Numbered from the stretch's first letter, positions 46,598-55,716 are shown. The stretch: DNA of 64,000 bases from Streptomyces scabiei 87.22 (GCF_000091305.1 NC_013929.1:4154001-4218000), one strand, 5' to 3'. The notes: generated from the letters alone by a model not told the origin. Numbers and translations are program-made.

Positions 46598-47824
46598 ATG
46601 AGCGCTGCAACCCCTCCCACCGAGCGCCGGGTCTCCGCGCGCATCGGCGCGATCTCCGAGTCCGCCACCCTCGCCGTGGACGCCAAGGCCAAGGCCCTCA
46701 AGGCCGCCGGGCGTCCGGTGATCGGCTTCGGCGCCGGCGAGCCCGACTTCCCGACCCCCGACTACATCGTCGAGGCCGCCGTCGAGGCCTGCAAGAACCC
46801 GAAGTACCACCGGTACACGCCGGCCGGCGGTCTGCCCGAGCTGAAGGCGGCGATCGCCGCGAAGACCCTGCGCGACTCCGGTTACGAGGTCGACGCCTCG
46901 CAGGTCCTCGTGACCAACGGCGGCAAGCAGGCCATCTACGAGGCCTTCGCGGCGATCCTCGACCCGGGCGACGAGGTCATCGTCCCCGCGCCGTACTGGA
47001 CGACGTACCCGGAGTCGATCCGTCTCGCCGGCGGTGTCCCCGTCGACGTGGTCGCCGACGAGACCACCGGCTACCGGGTCTCCGTGGAACAGCTGGAGGC
47101 GGCCCGCACCGAGAACACGAAGGTGCTGCTGTTCGTCTCCCCCTCCAACCCGACCGGCGCGGTCTACACCCGCGCGCAGATCGAGGAGATCGGCCGCTGG
47201 GCCGCCGAGAAGGGCCTGTGGGTCCTGACCGACGAGATCTACGAGCACCTGGTCTACGGAGACGCGGAGTTCCACTCGCTGCCGGTGGTCGTGCCCGAGC
47301 TGGCCGACCGGACCATCGTCGTCAACGGTGTCGCGAAGACGTACGCGATGACGGGCTGGCGCGTGGGCTGGGTCATCGGGCCGAAGGACGTCGTGAAGGC
47401 CGCGACCAACCTGCAGTCGCACGCCACGTCGAACGTCTCCAACGTGGCCCAGGTCGCCGCGCTGGCCGCCGTCTCCGGCGACCTGGCGGCCGTCGAGGAG
47501 ATGAAGCTGGCGTTCGACCGCCGCCGCCGGACGATCGTGCGGATGCTCAACGAGATCGACGGCGTGTTCTGCCCGGAGCCCGAGGGCGCGTTCTACGCCT
47601 ACCCCTCGGTGAAGGACCTGGTCGGCAAGGAGATCCGGGGCAGGCGCCCGCAGGACACCGTCGAACTGGCCGCGCTGATCCTGGAGGAGGCCGAGGTGGC
47701 GGTCGTCCCGGGCGAGGCCTTCGGCACCCCCGGCTATCTGCGGCTGTCGTACGCCCTGGGTGACGAGGATCTCGTCGAGGGTGTCTCCCGCATCCAGAAG
47801 CTCCTGGCGGAGGCCCGGGACTGA
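46598..47824 (+). CDS. aspC: Aspartate aminotransferase, PLP-dependent class I
   Basis: A 408-residue aminotransferase starting at ATG 46598 (MSAATPPTERRVSARIGAIS). The PLP lysine lies in VNGVAKTYAMTGWRVGW, with FGAGEPDFPTP and SPSNPTGAVY as further family signatures. It interconverts aspartate and 2-oxoglutarate with oxaloacetate and glutamate. Some members of this subfamily also act on prephenate, which cannot be excluded. It is divergent from tRNA-Trp. Confidence 0.93.
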   Translation: MSAATPPTERRVSARIGAISESATLAVDAKAKALKAAGRPVIGFGAGEPDFPTPDYIVEAAVEACKNPKYHRYTPAGGLPELKAAIAAKTLRDSGYEVDASQVLVTNGGKQAIYEAFAAILDPGDEVIVPAPYWTTYPESIRLAGGVPVDVVADETTGYRVSVEQLEAARTENTKVLLFVSPSNPTGAVYTRAQIEEIGRWAAEKGLWVLTDEIYEHLVYGDAEFHSLPVVVPELADRTIVVNGVAKTYAMTGWRVGWVIGPKDVVKAATNLQSHATSNVSNVAQVAALAAVSGDLAAVEEMKLAFDRRRRTIVRMLNEIDGVFCPEPEGAFYAYPSVKDLVGKEIRGRRPQDTVELAALILEEAEVAVVPGEAFGTPGYLRLSYALGDEDLVEGVSRIQKLLAEARD

Positions 47825-47944
47825 GATGTGCCGCCGGGGGCCGTCCACCGATTCCGGTGGGCGGCCCCCTGTCGTTCGTGCGAGCCGGACCACGTTCGGG
47901 GATTCCGCTACCGGGACGGCGGGGGCGTGCGGCAGGATCGGGCG

Positions 47945-48988
47945 ATGGAGCGTGTACGTGATCTCTCTGAACTGCCCAAGGCCCATCTGCATCTGCACTT
48001 CACGGGGTCGATGCGGCCCACGACCGTGCTGGAACTGGCCGACAAGTACGGGGTGCGGCTGCCCGAGGCACTCGCCGAGGCGCTGACCGGCGGGGAGCCG
48101 CCGAAGCTGCGGGCCACGGACGAGCGGGGGTGGTTCCGGTTCCAGCGGCTGTACGACGCGGCGCGCTCGTGCGTCCGAGGGCCCGAGGACATCCAGCGGC
48201 TGGTGCGGGAGGCCGCCGAGGAGGACGTGCGGGACGGTTCGGGCTGGCTGGAGATCCAGGTGGACCCGACGTCGTACGCGCCGCGGCTGGGCGGGCTGAT
48301 CCCGGCGCTGGAGGTCATCCTGGACGCGGTGGACACCACCGTGCGGGAGACCGGGCTCGGGATGCGGGTGGTGGTGGCCGCGAACCGGATGAAGCACCCG
48401 CTGGACGCGCGCACGCTGGCCCGGCTGGCGGTGCGGTACGCGGACCGGGGCGTGGTCGGCTTCGGGCTCTCCAACGACGAGCGCCGGGGCATGGCGAGGG
48501 ACTTCGACCGGGCCTTCGCGATCGCGCGCGAGGGGGGTCTGCTCTCGGCGCCGCACGGCGGTGAGCTGACCGGCCCGTCCTCGGTGCGGGACTGTCTGGA
48601 CGATCTGCACGCCTCGCGGATCGGGCACGGCGTGCGCGCGGCGGAGGACCCGCGGCTGCTGAAGCGGCTCGCGGACCGGGGCGTGACGTGCGAGGTCTGC
48701 CCCGCCTCGAACGTGGCGCTCGGTGTCTACGAGAAGCCGCAGGACGTCCCCCTGCGCACTCTGTTCGAGGCCGGGGTGCCGATGGCGCTCGGCGCGGACG
48801 ACCCGCTGCTGTTCGGCTCCCGTCTCGCGGCCCAGTACGAGATCGCCCGGCACCACCACGGTTTCACGGACGCGGAACTGGCGGAGCTGGCCCGGCAGTC
48901 GATCCGGGCGTCGGCGGCGCCGGAGGCCGAGCGGGCGAAGCTGCTGTCCGGGGTGGACGACTGGCTGGCCGGTCCCGTGGCGGTCTAG
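47945..48988 (+). CDS. add: Adenosine deaminase
   Basis: A 347-residue zinc hydrolase starting at ATG 47945 (MERVRDLSELPKAHLHLHFT). Metal and catalytic residues are visible in HLHFTGS, APHGGEL, IGHGVR and ADDPLLF. It converts adenosine to inosine. CAGGAT ends only a few bases before the ATG, so the transcript may be leaderless. The stop lies nine bases from the convergent murB stop. Confidence 0.9.
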   Translation: MERVRDLSELPKAHLHLHFTGSMRPTTVLELADKYGVRLPEALAEALTGGEPPKLRATDERGWFRFQRLYDAARSCVRGPEDIQRLVREAAEEDVRDGSGWLEIQVDPTSYAPRLGGLIPALEVILDAVDTTVRETGLGMRVVVAANRMKHPLDARTLARLAVRYADRGVVGFGLSNDERRGMARDFDRAFAIAREGGLLSAPHGGELTGPSSVRDCLDDLHASRIGHGVRAAEDPRLLKRLADRGVTCEVCPASNVALGVYEKPQDVPLRTLFEAGVPMALGADDPLLFGSRLAAQYEIARHHHGFTDAELAELARQSIRASAAPEAERAKLLSGVDDWLAGPVAV

Positions 48989-48997
48989 CGGTTCCGG

Positions 48998-50053
48998 TCA
49001 GAGGCTGACGCCGACCGTCACCGGCTCGTTGACCAGGGTGATGCCGAAGGCGTCCCGGACTCCGGCCACGACCTCGCGGGCCAGCGCCAGCAGGTCCTCG
49101 GTGGTGGCCGCGCCCCGGTTGGTGAGGGCCAGGGTGTGCTTGGTGGAGATCCGGGCGGGGCCGGTGCCGTACCCCTTGGTGAAGCCCGCCTTGTCGATCA
49201 GCCAGGCGGCGGAGGTCTTGGTGTGGCCGTCGCCCGCGGCGTACGCGGGCGGGGTGACGTCCGCACCGAGCCGCTCCCGCACGCGCGCGTGGAACGCGGC
49301 GAACTCCTCGTCGGCGAGGATCGGGTTGGTGAAGAACGATCCGGCGGACCAGGTGTCGTGGTCCTCGGGGTCGAGGACCATGCCCTTCCCGGCGCGCAGC
49401 TTCAGCACGGTCTCGCGGGCCCGGGCCAGGGGCACCCGGTCGCCGGGCTCGACGCCGAGCGTGCGGGCCGTCTCGGCGTACTTGACCGGCCCCGACAGGC
49501 CGCCGGCGTCCTCCAGTTCGAACCGGACCCGCAGGACGACGTACCGCTCGGGCTCGTCCTTGAAGCGGCTGTGGCGGTACGAGAAGGCGCACGCGGTGTT
49601 CGGGACGGTGACCGTCTCGCGGGTGCGGCGGTCGTAGGCGACGACCTCGGTGACGGTGGAGGCGACTTCCTGGCCGTAAGCCCCGACGTTCTGGATCGGA
49701 GTGGCGCCGGCGGAGCCGGGGATGCCGGCCAGGCACTCGATGCCGGCGAGTCCGGCCTCGACGGTCCGGGCGACCGCGTCGGTCCACACCTCGCCGGCGG
49801 CCAGTTCCAGTCGTGTCCCGTCGAGCGCGAAGCCCTTCGTGGCGACGACCAGCGCGGTCCCGGCGAAGCCCTGGTCCCCGATCACCAGGTTGGAACCGCC
49901 TCCGATGAGGAGCAGCGGCGTACCGGTGTCGTCGGCCTCGCGGACGGCGGCGATCACCTCGTCGTCGGTGGTCGCGGTGATCAGCCGGCGCGCGGGCCCG
50001 CCCAGCCGGAAGGTGGTCAGCGGGGCGAGGGGGGCGTCGTGGAGTTCCTGCAC
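48998..50053 (-). CDS. murB: UDP-N-acetylenolpyruvoylglucosamine reductase
   Basis: MurB (351 residues) makes UDP-MurNAc for peptidoglycan using NADPH and FAD. I chose GTG 50053 (MQELHDAPLAPLTTFRLGG), the usual family start; GTG or ATG at 50080 is possible. FAD-binding GGGSNLVIGD and GIPGSAGATPIQNVGAYGQE, and the catalytic region SAGSFFTNPI, are present. Confidence 0.97.
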   Translation of the reverse strand: MQELHDAPLAPLTTFRLGGPARRLITATTDDEVIAAVREADDTGTPLLLIGGGSNLVIGDQGFAGTALVVATKGFALDGTRLELAAGEVWTDAVARTVEAGLAGIECLAGIPGSAGATPIQNVGAYGQEVASTVTEVVAYDRRTRETVTVPNTACAFSYRHSRFKDEPERYVVLRVRFELEDAGGLSGPVKYAETARTLGVEPGDRVPLARARETVLKLRAGKGMVLDPEDHDTWSAGSFFTNPILADEEFAAFHARVRERLGADVTPPAYAAGDGHTKTSAAWLIDKAGFTKGYGTGPARISTKHTLALTNRGAATTEDLLALAREVVAGVRDAFGITLVNEPVTVGVSL

Positions 50054-50127
50054 GGGCTCAAGAATACGAGACCCCCGCACCCGGGAGGGGCGGGGGACCG
50101 TGGGGTGCGGCCATGCCGCGTGGGCGG

Positions 50128-50556
50128 TCAGGCCAGACGTACGACCGCCCGGGACATGCCGAGGACCTTCTGCCCGGCGCTCATGGCCGTGAGGTCGACG
50201 CGGACGGTGTTGTCGTCGAGCTTGGCGCCGATCTTGGCGCTGACCTCGATGCTCGCGCCCTCGTCGTCGTCGGGGACGACGACCGGCTTGGTGAAGCGGA
50301 CGCCGTACTCGACGACCGCGCCCGGGTCGCCGGTCCAGTCGGTGACGACACGGATCGCCTCGGCCATGGTGAACATGCCGTGCGCGATGACGTCCGGGAG
50401 GCCCACCTCCTTGGCGAACCGCTCGTTCCAGTGGATCGGGTTGAAGTCGCCGGAGGCGCCCGCGTACCGGACCAGGGCGGCGCGGGTCACGCCGAAGGTC
50501 TGCGCCGGCAGTTCGGTGCCGACCTCGACGTCGTCGTAGGAGATCTTGGCGGTCAT
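50128..50556 (-). CDS. MaoC-like dehydratase, catalytic subunit (HadB type)
   Basis: A 142-residue hot-dog protein. The hydratase-2 motif is intact (YAGASGDFNPIHWNERFA with Asp37 and His42). Paired with the gene at 50564 it resembles the mycobacterial HadAB-type (3R)-hydroxyacyl-ACP dehydratases of fatty-acid elongation. The pair is separated by only seven bases. Confidence 0.87.
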   Translation of the reverse strand: MTAKISYDDVEVGTELPAQTFGVTRAALVRYAGASGDFNPIHWNERFAKEVGLPDVIAHGMFTMAEAIRVVTDWTGDPGAVVEYGVRFTKPVVVPDDDEGASIEVSAKIGAKLDDNTVRVDLTAMSAGQKVLGMSRAVVRLA

Positions 50557-50563
50557 CGGATCC

Positions 50564-51016
50564 TCACGCCCCCTCGGCCGCGCGGGCCACGAGCTTGGTC
50601 CAGGCGGTCACGACGTGTTCGCCGGACTCGTCGTGGACCTCGCCGCGGATGTCCAGGATGTCGTTGCCCGCCATGGACTTGATCGCCTCGATGGTCGAGG
50701 TGACCGTGAGGCGGTCGCCGGCACGCACCGGGCGCCGGTGGGCGAACTTCTGGTCGCCGTGCACCACCCGGCTGTAGTCGAGGCCCAGCTGGGGGTCCTG
50801 GACGACCTGTCCGGCCGCCTTGAAGGTGATCGAGAACACGAAGGTCGGCGGGGCGATCACATCGGCGTACCCGAGCGCCTTGGCGGCCTCCGGGTCGGTG
50901 TAGACGGGGTTGGTGTCCCCCACGGCCTCAGCGAACTCGCGGATCTTTTCCCGGCCGACCTCGTAGGGGTCGGTGGGCGGGTAGGAACGCCCCACGAAGG
51001 ACTGGTCGAGCGCCAT
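50564..51016 (-). CDS. MaoC-like dehydratase, partner subunit (UPF0336/HadA type)
   Basis: A 150-residue protein starting at ATG 51016 with AGGAGG upstream. It has the MaoC N-terminal fold (FVGRSYPPTDPYEVGREKIR; AEAVGDTNPVYTD) but lacks the catalytic His of the hydratase motif, as expected for the substrate-binding partner of a HadAB-type dimer. It lies downstream of rpmG behind a terminator. Confidence 0.87.
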   Translation of the reverse strand: MALDQSFVGRSYPPTDPYEVGREKIREFAEAVGDTNPVYTDPEAAKALGYADVIAPPTFVFSITFKAAGQVVQDPQLGLDYSRVVHGDQKFAHRRPVRAGDRLTVTSTIEAIKSMAGNDILDIRGEVHDESGEHVVTAWTKLVARAAEGA

Positions 51017-51118
51017 CGGCTCGGCACCTCCTGGTTGCTCGGCGGACAGGGCGGACGGTACGCGGCCCTGATACGGCTGGTACGGCGGTACTGACCGGTA
51101 CGGGTCGTGCAACGACGC

Positions 51119-51150
51119 GAGGCCGCCCCCGATCTCTCGGGGACGGCCTC
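51119..51150 (-). terminator. rpmG terminator
   Basis: A 14-bp stem with one mismatch (51119-51132 with 51137-51150, 4-base loop) begins 16 bases after the rpmG stop. Confidence 0.8.
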
Positions 51151-51165
51151 GCGTACGAGCCTGAT

Positions 51166-51330
51166 TTATCGCGTCTCGCGGTGCGCGGTGTGCGCGTTGC
51201 AACGCGGGCAGTGCTTCTTCATCTCCAGTCGGTCCGGGTTGTTACGCCGGTTCTTCTTGGTGATGTAGTTCCGCTCCTTGCACTCCACGCAGGCCAGCGT
51301 GATCTTCGGGCGGACGTCGGTGGCAGCCAC
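51166..51330 (-). CDS. rpmG: 50S ribosomal protein L33, zinc-binding form
   Basis: A 54-residue L33 starting at GTG 51330 and ending TAA 51166. Cysteines 14, 17, 41 and 44 form a zinc ribbon (the C+ type, whose C- counterparts are induced under zinc limitation). It lies downstream of tRNA-Thr and tRNA-Met, a common arrangement in Streptomyces. Confidence 0.95.
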   Translation of the reverse strand: MAATDVRPKITLACVECKERNYITKKNRRNNPDRLEMKKHCPRCNAHTAHRETR

Positions 51331-51421
51331 GTGAGTGCTCCTTGACGAACGGATGGGACAGGGTTTAACGCATAAAAGAGTAGCCGATCGAAGGACCGAC
51401 CCCGCAATCGGCTACCGTCAG

Positions 51422-51494
51422 TAGCGGTGACCGGACTTGAACCGGTGACACAGCGATTATGAGCCGCTTGCTCTACCGACTGAGCTACACCGCT
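51422..51494 (-). tRNA. tRNA-Met (CAT), elongator type
   Basis: A 73-base cloverleaf on the minus strand: acceptor AGCGGTG/CACCGCT, discriminator A, anticodon CAT within CTCATAA. The paired A1-U72 argues for the elongator rather than the initiator form. No encoded CCA. Confidence 0.96.
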
Positions 51495-51540
51495 TTGATG
51501 CGATCAGTTCCCGCCTTGCGACGGGAACCCTTCACACCAG

Positions 51541-51613
51541 AGCCCCAATACGGAATCGAACCGTAGACCTTCTCCTTACCATGGAGACGCTCTGCCGACT
51601 GAGCTATTGGGGC
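51541..51613 (-). tRNA. tRNA-Thr (GGT)
   Basis: A 73-base cloverleaf on the minus strand: acceptor GCCCCAA/TTGGGGC, discriminator U, anticodon stem TCTCC/GGAGA with loop ATGGTAA and anticodon GGT. It is first in a tRNA-Thr, tRNA-Met, rpmG cluster. Confidence 0.96.
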
Positions 51614-51919
51614 GAGCGATGAAGACATTACACGCCCCACCGCCGATCGCCCAAATCCGTTTCCGGGCCCGCATCCATGGGCCGTCCGGCGGCGCTCCGG
51701 CCGTAGTCCGGAACGGTCGGCCGTGCCGCTCCCGTGCCGTTCACCCAGGCCACGCGGGCCCCACGCGCCCCGTCGGTACCGGGCCGCCCCGGCGCTTCGC
51801 GGCGCTCCTCCGGCAGGAGAGGCACACCGGTACGACTATTGCGCTCCTCCGCGACGGGGAGGTGCCGCCCGCCTAGGCTCGACTCACTCTGCGTGATCTT
51901 GTGTCCCCCGGGGAGTGCG

Positions 51920-53197
51920 ATGCCCGACAGCCAGCCGCAGCCGTCCCCCTCCTCCTCCGGCCCGCCGTCCGGCCCGGACGAGGCAGGCTCCCTGCTGCTG
52001 TGCGGGGCGCGGCTGACCGACGGCCGGGTGGTGGACGTACGACTGGGCGGCGGGCGGATCGAGGCGGTCGGCACGGCGGGCAGCCTGGGCGCGGGACCCG
52101 CCGCGTCCGGGACACCCGCCACCCGGGTGGACCTCGGCGGCCATCTGCTCCTGCCGGCCCCCGCGGAGCCGCACGCCCACGGCGACACGGCCCTGTCGGC
52201 CGACGTCGAGGGCCCGGTCCCCCACGACGGCCACGACGTCCAGCGCCGGGCCACCGAGGCCGCGCTGCTGCAGCTCGGGCACGGCGCCACGGCCGTCCGC
52301 TCGCACGTGCACGTGGGCGACGTCCAGGGTCTGGAGGCGCTGGCGGCGGTGCTCCGGGCGCGGCAGACCCTGCGCGGGCTCGCGGAACTGACGACGGTGG
52401 CGATGCCCCGGGTGCTGACCGGGGTGGCCGGCGCGGACGGGCTCGCGATCCTGCGGGACGCGGTGAAGATGGGCGCCTCGGTGGTCGGCGGCTGCCCGGA
52501 CCTGGACCCGGATCCCACGGGGTACGTGGAGGCGGTCCTGGAGATCGCCTCCGAGCACGGCTGCCCGGTCGACCTGCACACCGACGGCGACGACCCGGCC
52601 CGCCTCGCCCGGCTCACGGCCATGGCGGGGGGGCTGCGGCCGGGCGTCACGCTGGGCCCGTGCGGCGGTCTCACCCGTCTTCCGGCGCAGGCCGCCGGAC
52701 GGGCCGCCGACCAGCTCGCGGCGGCCGGCGTGACCGTCGTCTGTCTCCCGCAGGGCGGCTGCGGCACCGTGGACGGCCGGGAGACCGCCCCCGTACGGCT
52801 CCTGCGGGCGGCCGGGGTGCGCGTCGCGGCGGGCAGCGGGGCGCTGCGGGACGTGTCGAACCCCGTCGGGCGCGGGGACCCCCTGGAGGCCGCGTTCCTG
52901 CTCGCCTCCCGGTACGGGCTGCGGCCCGAGGAGGCGTACGACGCCGTCAGCGGGGTGGCGCGCGCGGGGCTGGGTCTGCCCGAGGTACGCGTCGAGGCCG
53001 GCTTCCCCGCCGAACTCCTCGCGGTGCGCGGCACCCGGCTCGCGGGAGTGCTCTCGCTCGGGTACAGCCGCGTCGTCGTGCACCGGGGGCGCGTGGTGGC
53101 GCGGACCAGCGCGGTACGGGAGTACTGCGGCTCGGCGGCGGGCGGGGCGGGGGCGGCGGTGGATCTGCCGCGGCAGGGGCGGGGCCAGCCGTCCTGA
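51920..53197 (+). CDS. Amidohydrolase, cytosine-deaminase-like
   Basis: A 425-residue protein starting at ATG 51920 with GGGGAG upstream. The metal-binding HxH lies at His85 and His87 (PHAHGD); SHVHVGD, HTDGDD and CGTVDG follow in the order expected for amidohydrolases of the cytosine-deaminase group. The substrate cannot be read from the sequence. The N-terminal 25 residues are Pro/Ser-rich and probably disordered. TAGGCT at 51874-51879 may be its -10 box. Confidence 0.82.
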   Translation: MPDSQPQPSPSSSGPPSGPDEAGSLLLCGARLTDGRVVDVRLGGGRIEAVGTAGSLGAGPAASGTPATRVDLGGHLLLPAPAEPHAHGDTALSADVEGPVPHDGHDVQRRATEAALLQLGHGATAVRSHVHVGDVQGLEALAAVLRARQTLRGLAELTTVAMPRVLTGVAGADGLAILRDAVKMGASVVGGCPDLDPDPTGYVEAVLEIASEHGCPVDLHTDGDDPARLARLTAMAGGLRPGVTLGPCGGLTRLPAQAAGRAADQLAAAGVTVVCLPQGGCGTVDGRETAPVRLLRAAGVRVAAGSGALRDVSNPVGRGDPLEAAFLLASRYGLRPEEAYDAVSGVARAGLGLPEVRVEAGFPAELLAVRGTRLAGVLSLGYSRVVVHRGRVVARTSAVREYCGSAAGGAGAAVDLPRQGRGQPS

Positions 53198-53260
53198 GGG
53201 GCGGGAGTGCCGAATGCGGGGGCGGGGGCGGGAGTTGCCGGATGCGGGGGTGGGGTACGG

Positions 53261-53321
53261 GCGTGCGAGGCGCGCGCGGGGGGCTGTTGTGCTCCTCACG
53301 CGCGTCTCGCGCCTCGCACGC
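53261..53321. terminator. Bidirectional terminator between convergent genes
   Basis: A perfect 14-bp inverted repeat (53261-53274 with 53308-53321, 33-base loop) lies between the stops at 53197 and 53329. The G-rich tract next to it (53213-53280) has several runs of four or five G. Confidence 0.65.
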
Positions 53322-53328
53322 TGCTGCG

Positions 53329-54357
53329 TCAGACGCCGAACAGCGCGCCGCCGAAGGGGCCGCCGAACTCGTCGAGGGGGAGCTCGGAAGCGCCCTTGGG
53401 GGCCTTGATGGCACCGGCCTTGCCGAAGGTCAGCACCAGGGGGGCCTTGGCGCCCTCGGGGTCGTCGGCGAGGACGGCGAGGTCGGTCTCGATCCGGGTC
53501 AGGTCGCCGTTCTTGAGGGTGAAGTCGACCGCGACGTTCTTGTTCGGCGCGTCCTTCATGTCCTTGGCCGTGGGGAGTTCGGCTCCCGGCGGCAGCTCGC
53601 CCTCCAGCGGCTGGAGTTTGTCGACGATGCCGGTGAGCAGGTCGCGGAAGTTGGCCTTGGCCGTGACGACCTCGGTGCCGTCCCCGCTGTCCCTGGTCCT
53701 GAAACCGACCTCGCGGGCGACGACACCACGGACGGCGTCCAGCATCTTCTTCTGGGTCTTGGCGTCGACCTCGTCGGAGCTGCCCGAGCCGGCCCCGTCC
53801 CCCGTGCCCTTCCGCAGCTCGGCGTTGTTCACCTTGACCCAGTCCCCTTCGAGGACGGGCCGCAAGTGCTGCTCGCTCTCGGGGAGTTCGTCGGCGGTCG
53901 GGAACGGAAGGCCGATCGCGTCGCCCATGGCCTCCATGTCGGCGCGGTAGTACGTGTAGTCGCCGACGACCCGGTACTCGACGAGCACACCGTCGTGGCC
54001 GGAGACCTTCATGCCCATTCCGGCGATGTCCTTCTCACCGGACTCGGCCAGCGGCTTCTTCGACGTGACCGACACGTCGACGCGCAGGCCGGTGAGGAAC
54101 TTCGTCATCTTCGGCGGCATCTCCTCGCCGTCCCCGCCCATCAGCGCGGTGAGGTCCTTCGGGGCGGCGTCGAGCCGCATCCCGAAGGCCAGCGACTTCT
54201 GCTCGCCCAGCCGTTCGACGGCGCCGTCGACCTTCTGACCCGCGGTGAGGTTCTGGACGGTGCCGCACGCGGCCACCGTGACGAGCACGGCCGCCGCGCA
54301 GCCGGCACCGGTGAAGGCACGGCGTACGACGTTCTTGTTGCGCGTGGCTGTACGCAT
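53329..54357 (-). CDS. LppX/LprAFG-like lipoprotein, second locus
   Basis: A 342-residue lipoprotein starting at ATG 54357. Lipobox LVTVAAC gives Cys31 as the lipidated residue. The mature domain (about 40-320) has the beta-sheet pattern of the LppX_LprAFG group (YTYYRADMEAMGDAIGLPFP). Function is unknown; a lipid or peptidoglycan-precursor carrier role is only a family guess. It may be distantly related to the lipoprotein at 42301. Confidence 0.72.
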   Translation of the reverse strand: MRTATRNKNVVRRAFTGAGCAAAVLVTVAACGTVQNLTAGQKVDGAVERLGEQKSLAFGMRLDAAPKDLTALMGGDGEEMPPKMTKFLTGLRVDVSVTSKKPLAESGEKDIAGMGMKVSGHDGVLVEYRVVGDYTYYRADMEAMGDAIGLPFPTADELPESEQHLRPVLEGDWVKVNNAELRKGTGDGAGSGSSDEVDAKTQKKMLDAVRGVVAREVGFRTRDSGDGTEVVTAKANFRDLLTGIVDKLQPLEGELPPGAELPTAKDMKDAPNKNVAVDFTLKNGDLTRIETDLAVLADDPEGAKAPLVLTFGKAGAIKAPKGASELPLDEFGGPFGGALFGV

Positions 54358-54477
54358 GGCGGTGATGTTTCCCCCCGTGGTTCCGTTGTCCGCCGACACG
54401 GCGAACATGGGTGAGACACCCGGGACGGCCGGATGGTTGTGCGGCGCACGCGTCCGTTCGGGCGTACGGTCGGAGTC

Positions 54478-55134
54478 ATGCGCATTGTCATCGCCGGAGG
54501 TCATGGTCAGATCGCGCTGCGGCTGGAGCGACTGCTCGCCGCACGGGGTCACGAGGTCGCGGGGATCATCCGCCGCGCCGAGCAGTCGGACGATCTGCGC
54601 GCGGCCGGTGCCGAACCGGTGCTGTGCGATCTGGAGTCGGCGTCGGTCGAGGAGGTCGCCGCCCATCTGCGGGGCGCGGACGCCGCCGTGTTCGCGGCGG
54701 GCGCCGGACCGGGCAGCGGGGCGGGCCGCAAGGACACGGTCGACCGCGGCGCCGCGGTCCTGTTCGCCGACGCCGCGGTACGCGCGGGCGTGCGCCGTCA
54801 TCTCGTCGTCTCGTCCATGGGCGCGGACCCGGCGCACGAGGGCGACGAGATCTTCGACGTCTACCAGCGGGCCAAGGGCGAGGCCGACGCGTACGTACGC
54901 GGTCTGGACGCGCTGGACTGGACGATCCTGCGCCCCGGGATGCTGACCGACGACGCCGGCACGGGCCTCGTCCGCCTGGAGGCGTCCACGGGCCGCGGCC
55001 CCGTCCCGCGCGACGACGTGGCCGCCACCCTCGCCGAACTCCTGGAGACCCCGGCGACCGCCGGTCTGACCCTGGAGCTCGTCAGCGGCTCGACGCCCGT
55101 GTCCGTGGCCGTGAAGTCGGTGGCGGGCAACTGA
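54478..55134 (+). CDS. Atypical SDR, NAD(P)-binding oxidoreductase
   Basis: A 218-residue Rossmann protein of the YwnB/SDR_a5 type starting at ATG 54478 (MRIVIAGGHGQIALRLERLL). Gly-rich GGHGQIA binds the nucleotide. The usual SDR YxxxK is represented by VYQRAKGEAD. TACGGT ends seven bases upstream, so the mRNA may be leaderless. Substrate unknown. Confidence 0.85.
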   Translation: MRIVIAGGHGQIALRLERLLAARGHEVAGIIRRAEQSDDLRAAGAEPVLCDLESASVEEVAAHLRGADAAVFAAGAGPGSGAGRKDTVDRGAAVLFADAAVRAGVRRHLVVSSMGADPAHEGDEIFDVYQRAKGEADAYVRGLDALDWTILRPGMLTDDAGTGLVRLEASTGRGPVPRDDVAATLAELLETPATAGLTLELVSGSTPVSVAVKSVAGN

Positions 55135-55159
55135 GACACCCGCGGGTGTTCCCCGGGAC

Positions 55160-55366
55160 TCAGAACAGCGGCAGCTGACCGGGGAATTCGGGCACGACGT
55201 ATCCGTCGAGCGCGGGCTGGGCCGCTCCGATCAGGGCCTGCCTGCGCGACCCGGGACACGACACCAGGTCCCCGGCCGCGCCGGGCGGATCGTGCCGCGC
55301 GAACCGCCCCGCCACGACGGCGATCTCACGGCGGCACTCGGGGCAGTTCCTTCGACGCGATGACAT
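55160..55366 (-). CDS. Small Cys-rich protein, putative zinc binder
   Basis: A 68-residue protein starting at ATG 55366. Cys8, Cys11, His25 and Cys37 (RRNCPECRRE; ARHD; VSCPG) could bind one zinc ion. No family recognised. It is convergent with the SDR gene and lies on the far side of the tRNA-Tyr terminator. Confidence 0.6.
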   Translation of the reverse strand: MSSRRRNCPECRREIAVVAGRFARHDPPGAAGDLVSCPGSRRQALIGAAQPALDGYVVPEFPGQLPLF

Positions 55367-55420
55367 GCGGTCAGTGTGCCCGGCCGTACTGACACTCCCG
55401 GAACACCCACGCACACGAAG

Positions 55421-55458
55421 AAGCCCCTCCGGACTGCTTGCACAGTCCGGAGGGGCTT
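55421..55458 (-). terminator. tRNA-Tyr terminator
   Basis: A perfect 16-bp stem (55421-55436 with 55443-55458) with a 6-base loop, followed on the minus strand by TTCTTCG. It lies ten bases after the 3' end of tRNA-Tyr. Confidence 0.9.
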
Positions 55459-55467
55459 CCCTCCACG

Positions 55468-55549
55468 TGGCGGCGCCAGGATTCGAACCTGGGTAGGCAT
55501 AGCCGACGGATTTACAGTCCGTTCCCATTGGCCACTCGGGCACACCGCC
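55468..55549 (-). tRNA. tRNA-Tyr (GTA)
   Basis: An 82-base class II tRNA on the minus strand: acceptor GGCGGTG/CGCCGCC, discriminator A, anticodon loop CTGTAAA with GTA, long variable arm. In S. coelicolor/S. lividans a tRNA-Tyr gene is the attB site for the integrative plasmid SLP1. Here the tRNA is intact and its terminator follows directly, with no integrase gene beside it. Confidence 0.96.
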
Positions 55550-55716
55550 TGGGATTGCTGCCCTTCGAACCGCTTTTCGGCGGTGCTCTGTGGCAACGAC
55601 GTAAACGATACCTGATGCCCGGGGGTGCTCCGCCACCTGATTGATCAGTACTCGCGGCGGCCGGGGTGGCTAGGCTTGTCGCCCCCCGACACCTCGATTT
55701 CAAGGAGCCACAGGAC

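Noticed and set aside
53207..53290. G-rich tract as a structured regulatory element
   Set aside because: Runs of G are expected in this composition and the location between convergent stop codons gives no gene to regulate; only the inverted repeat was kept.
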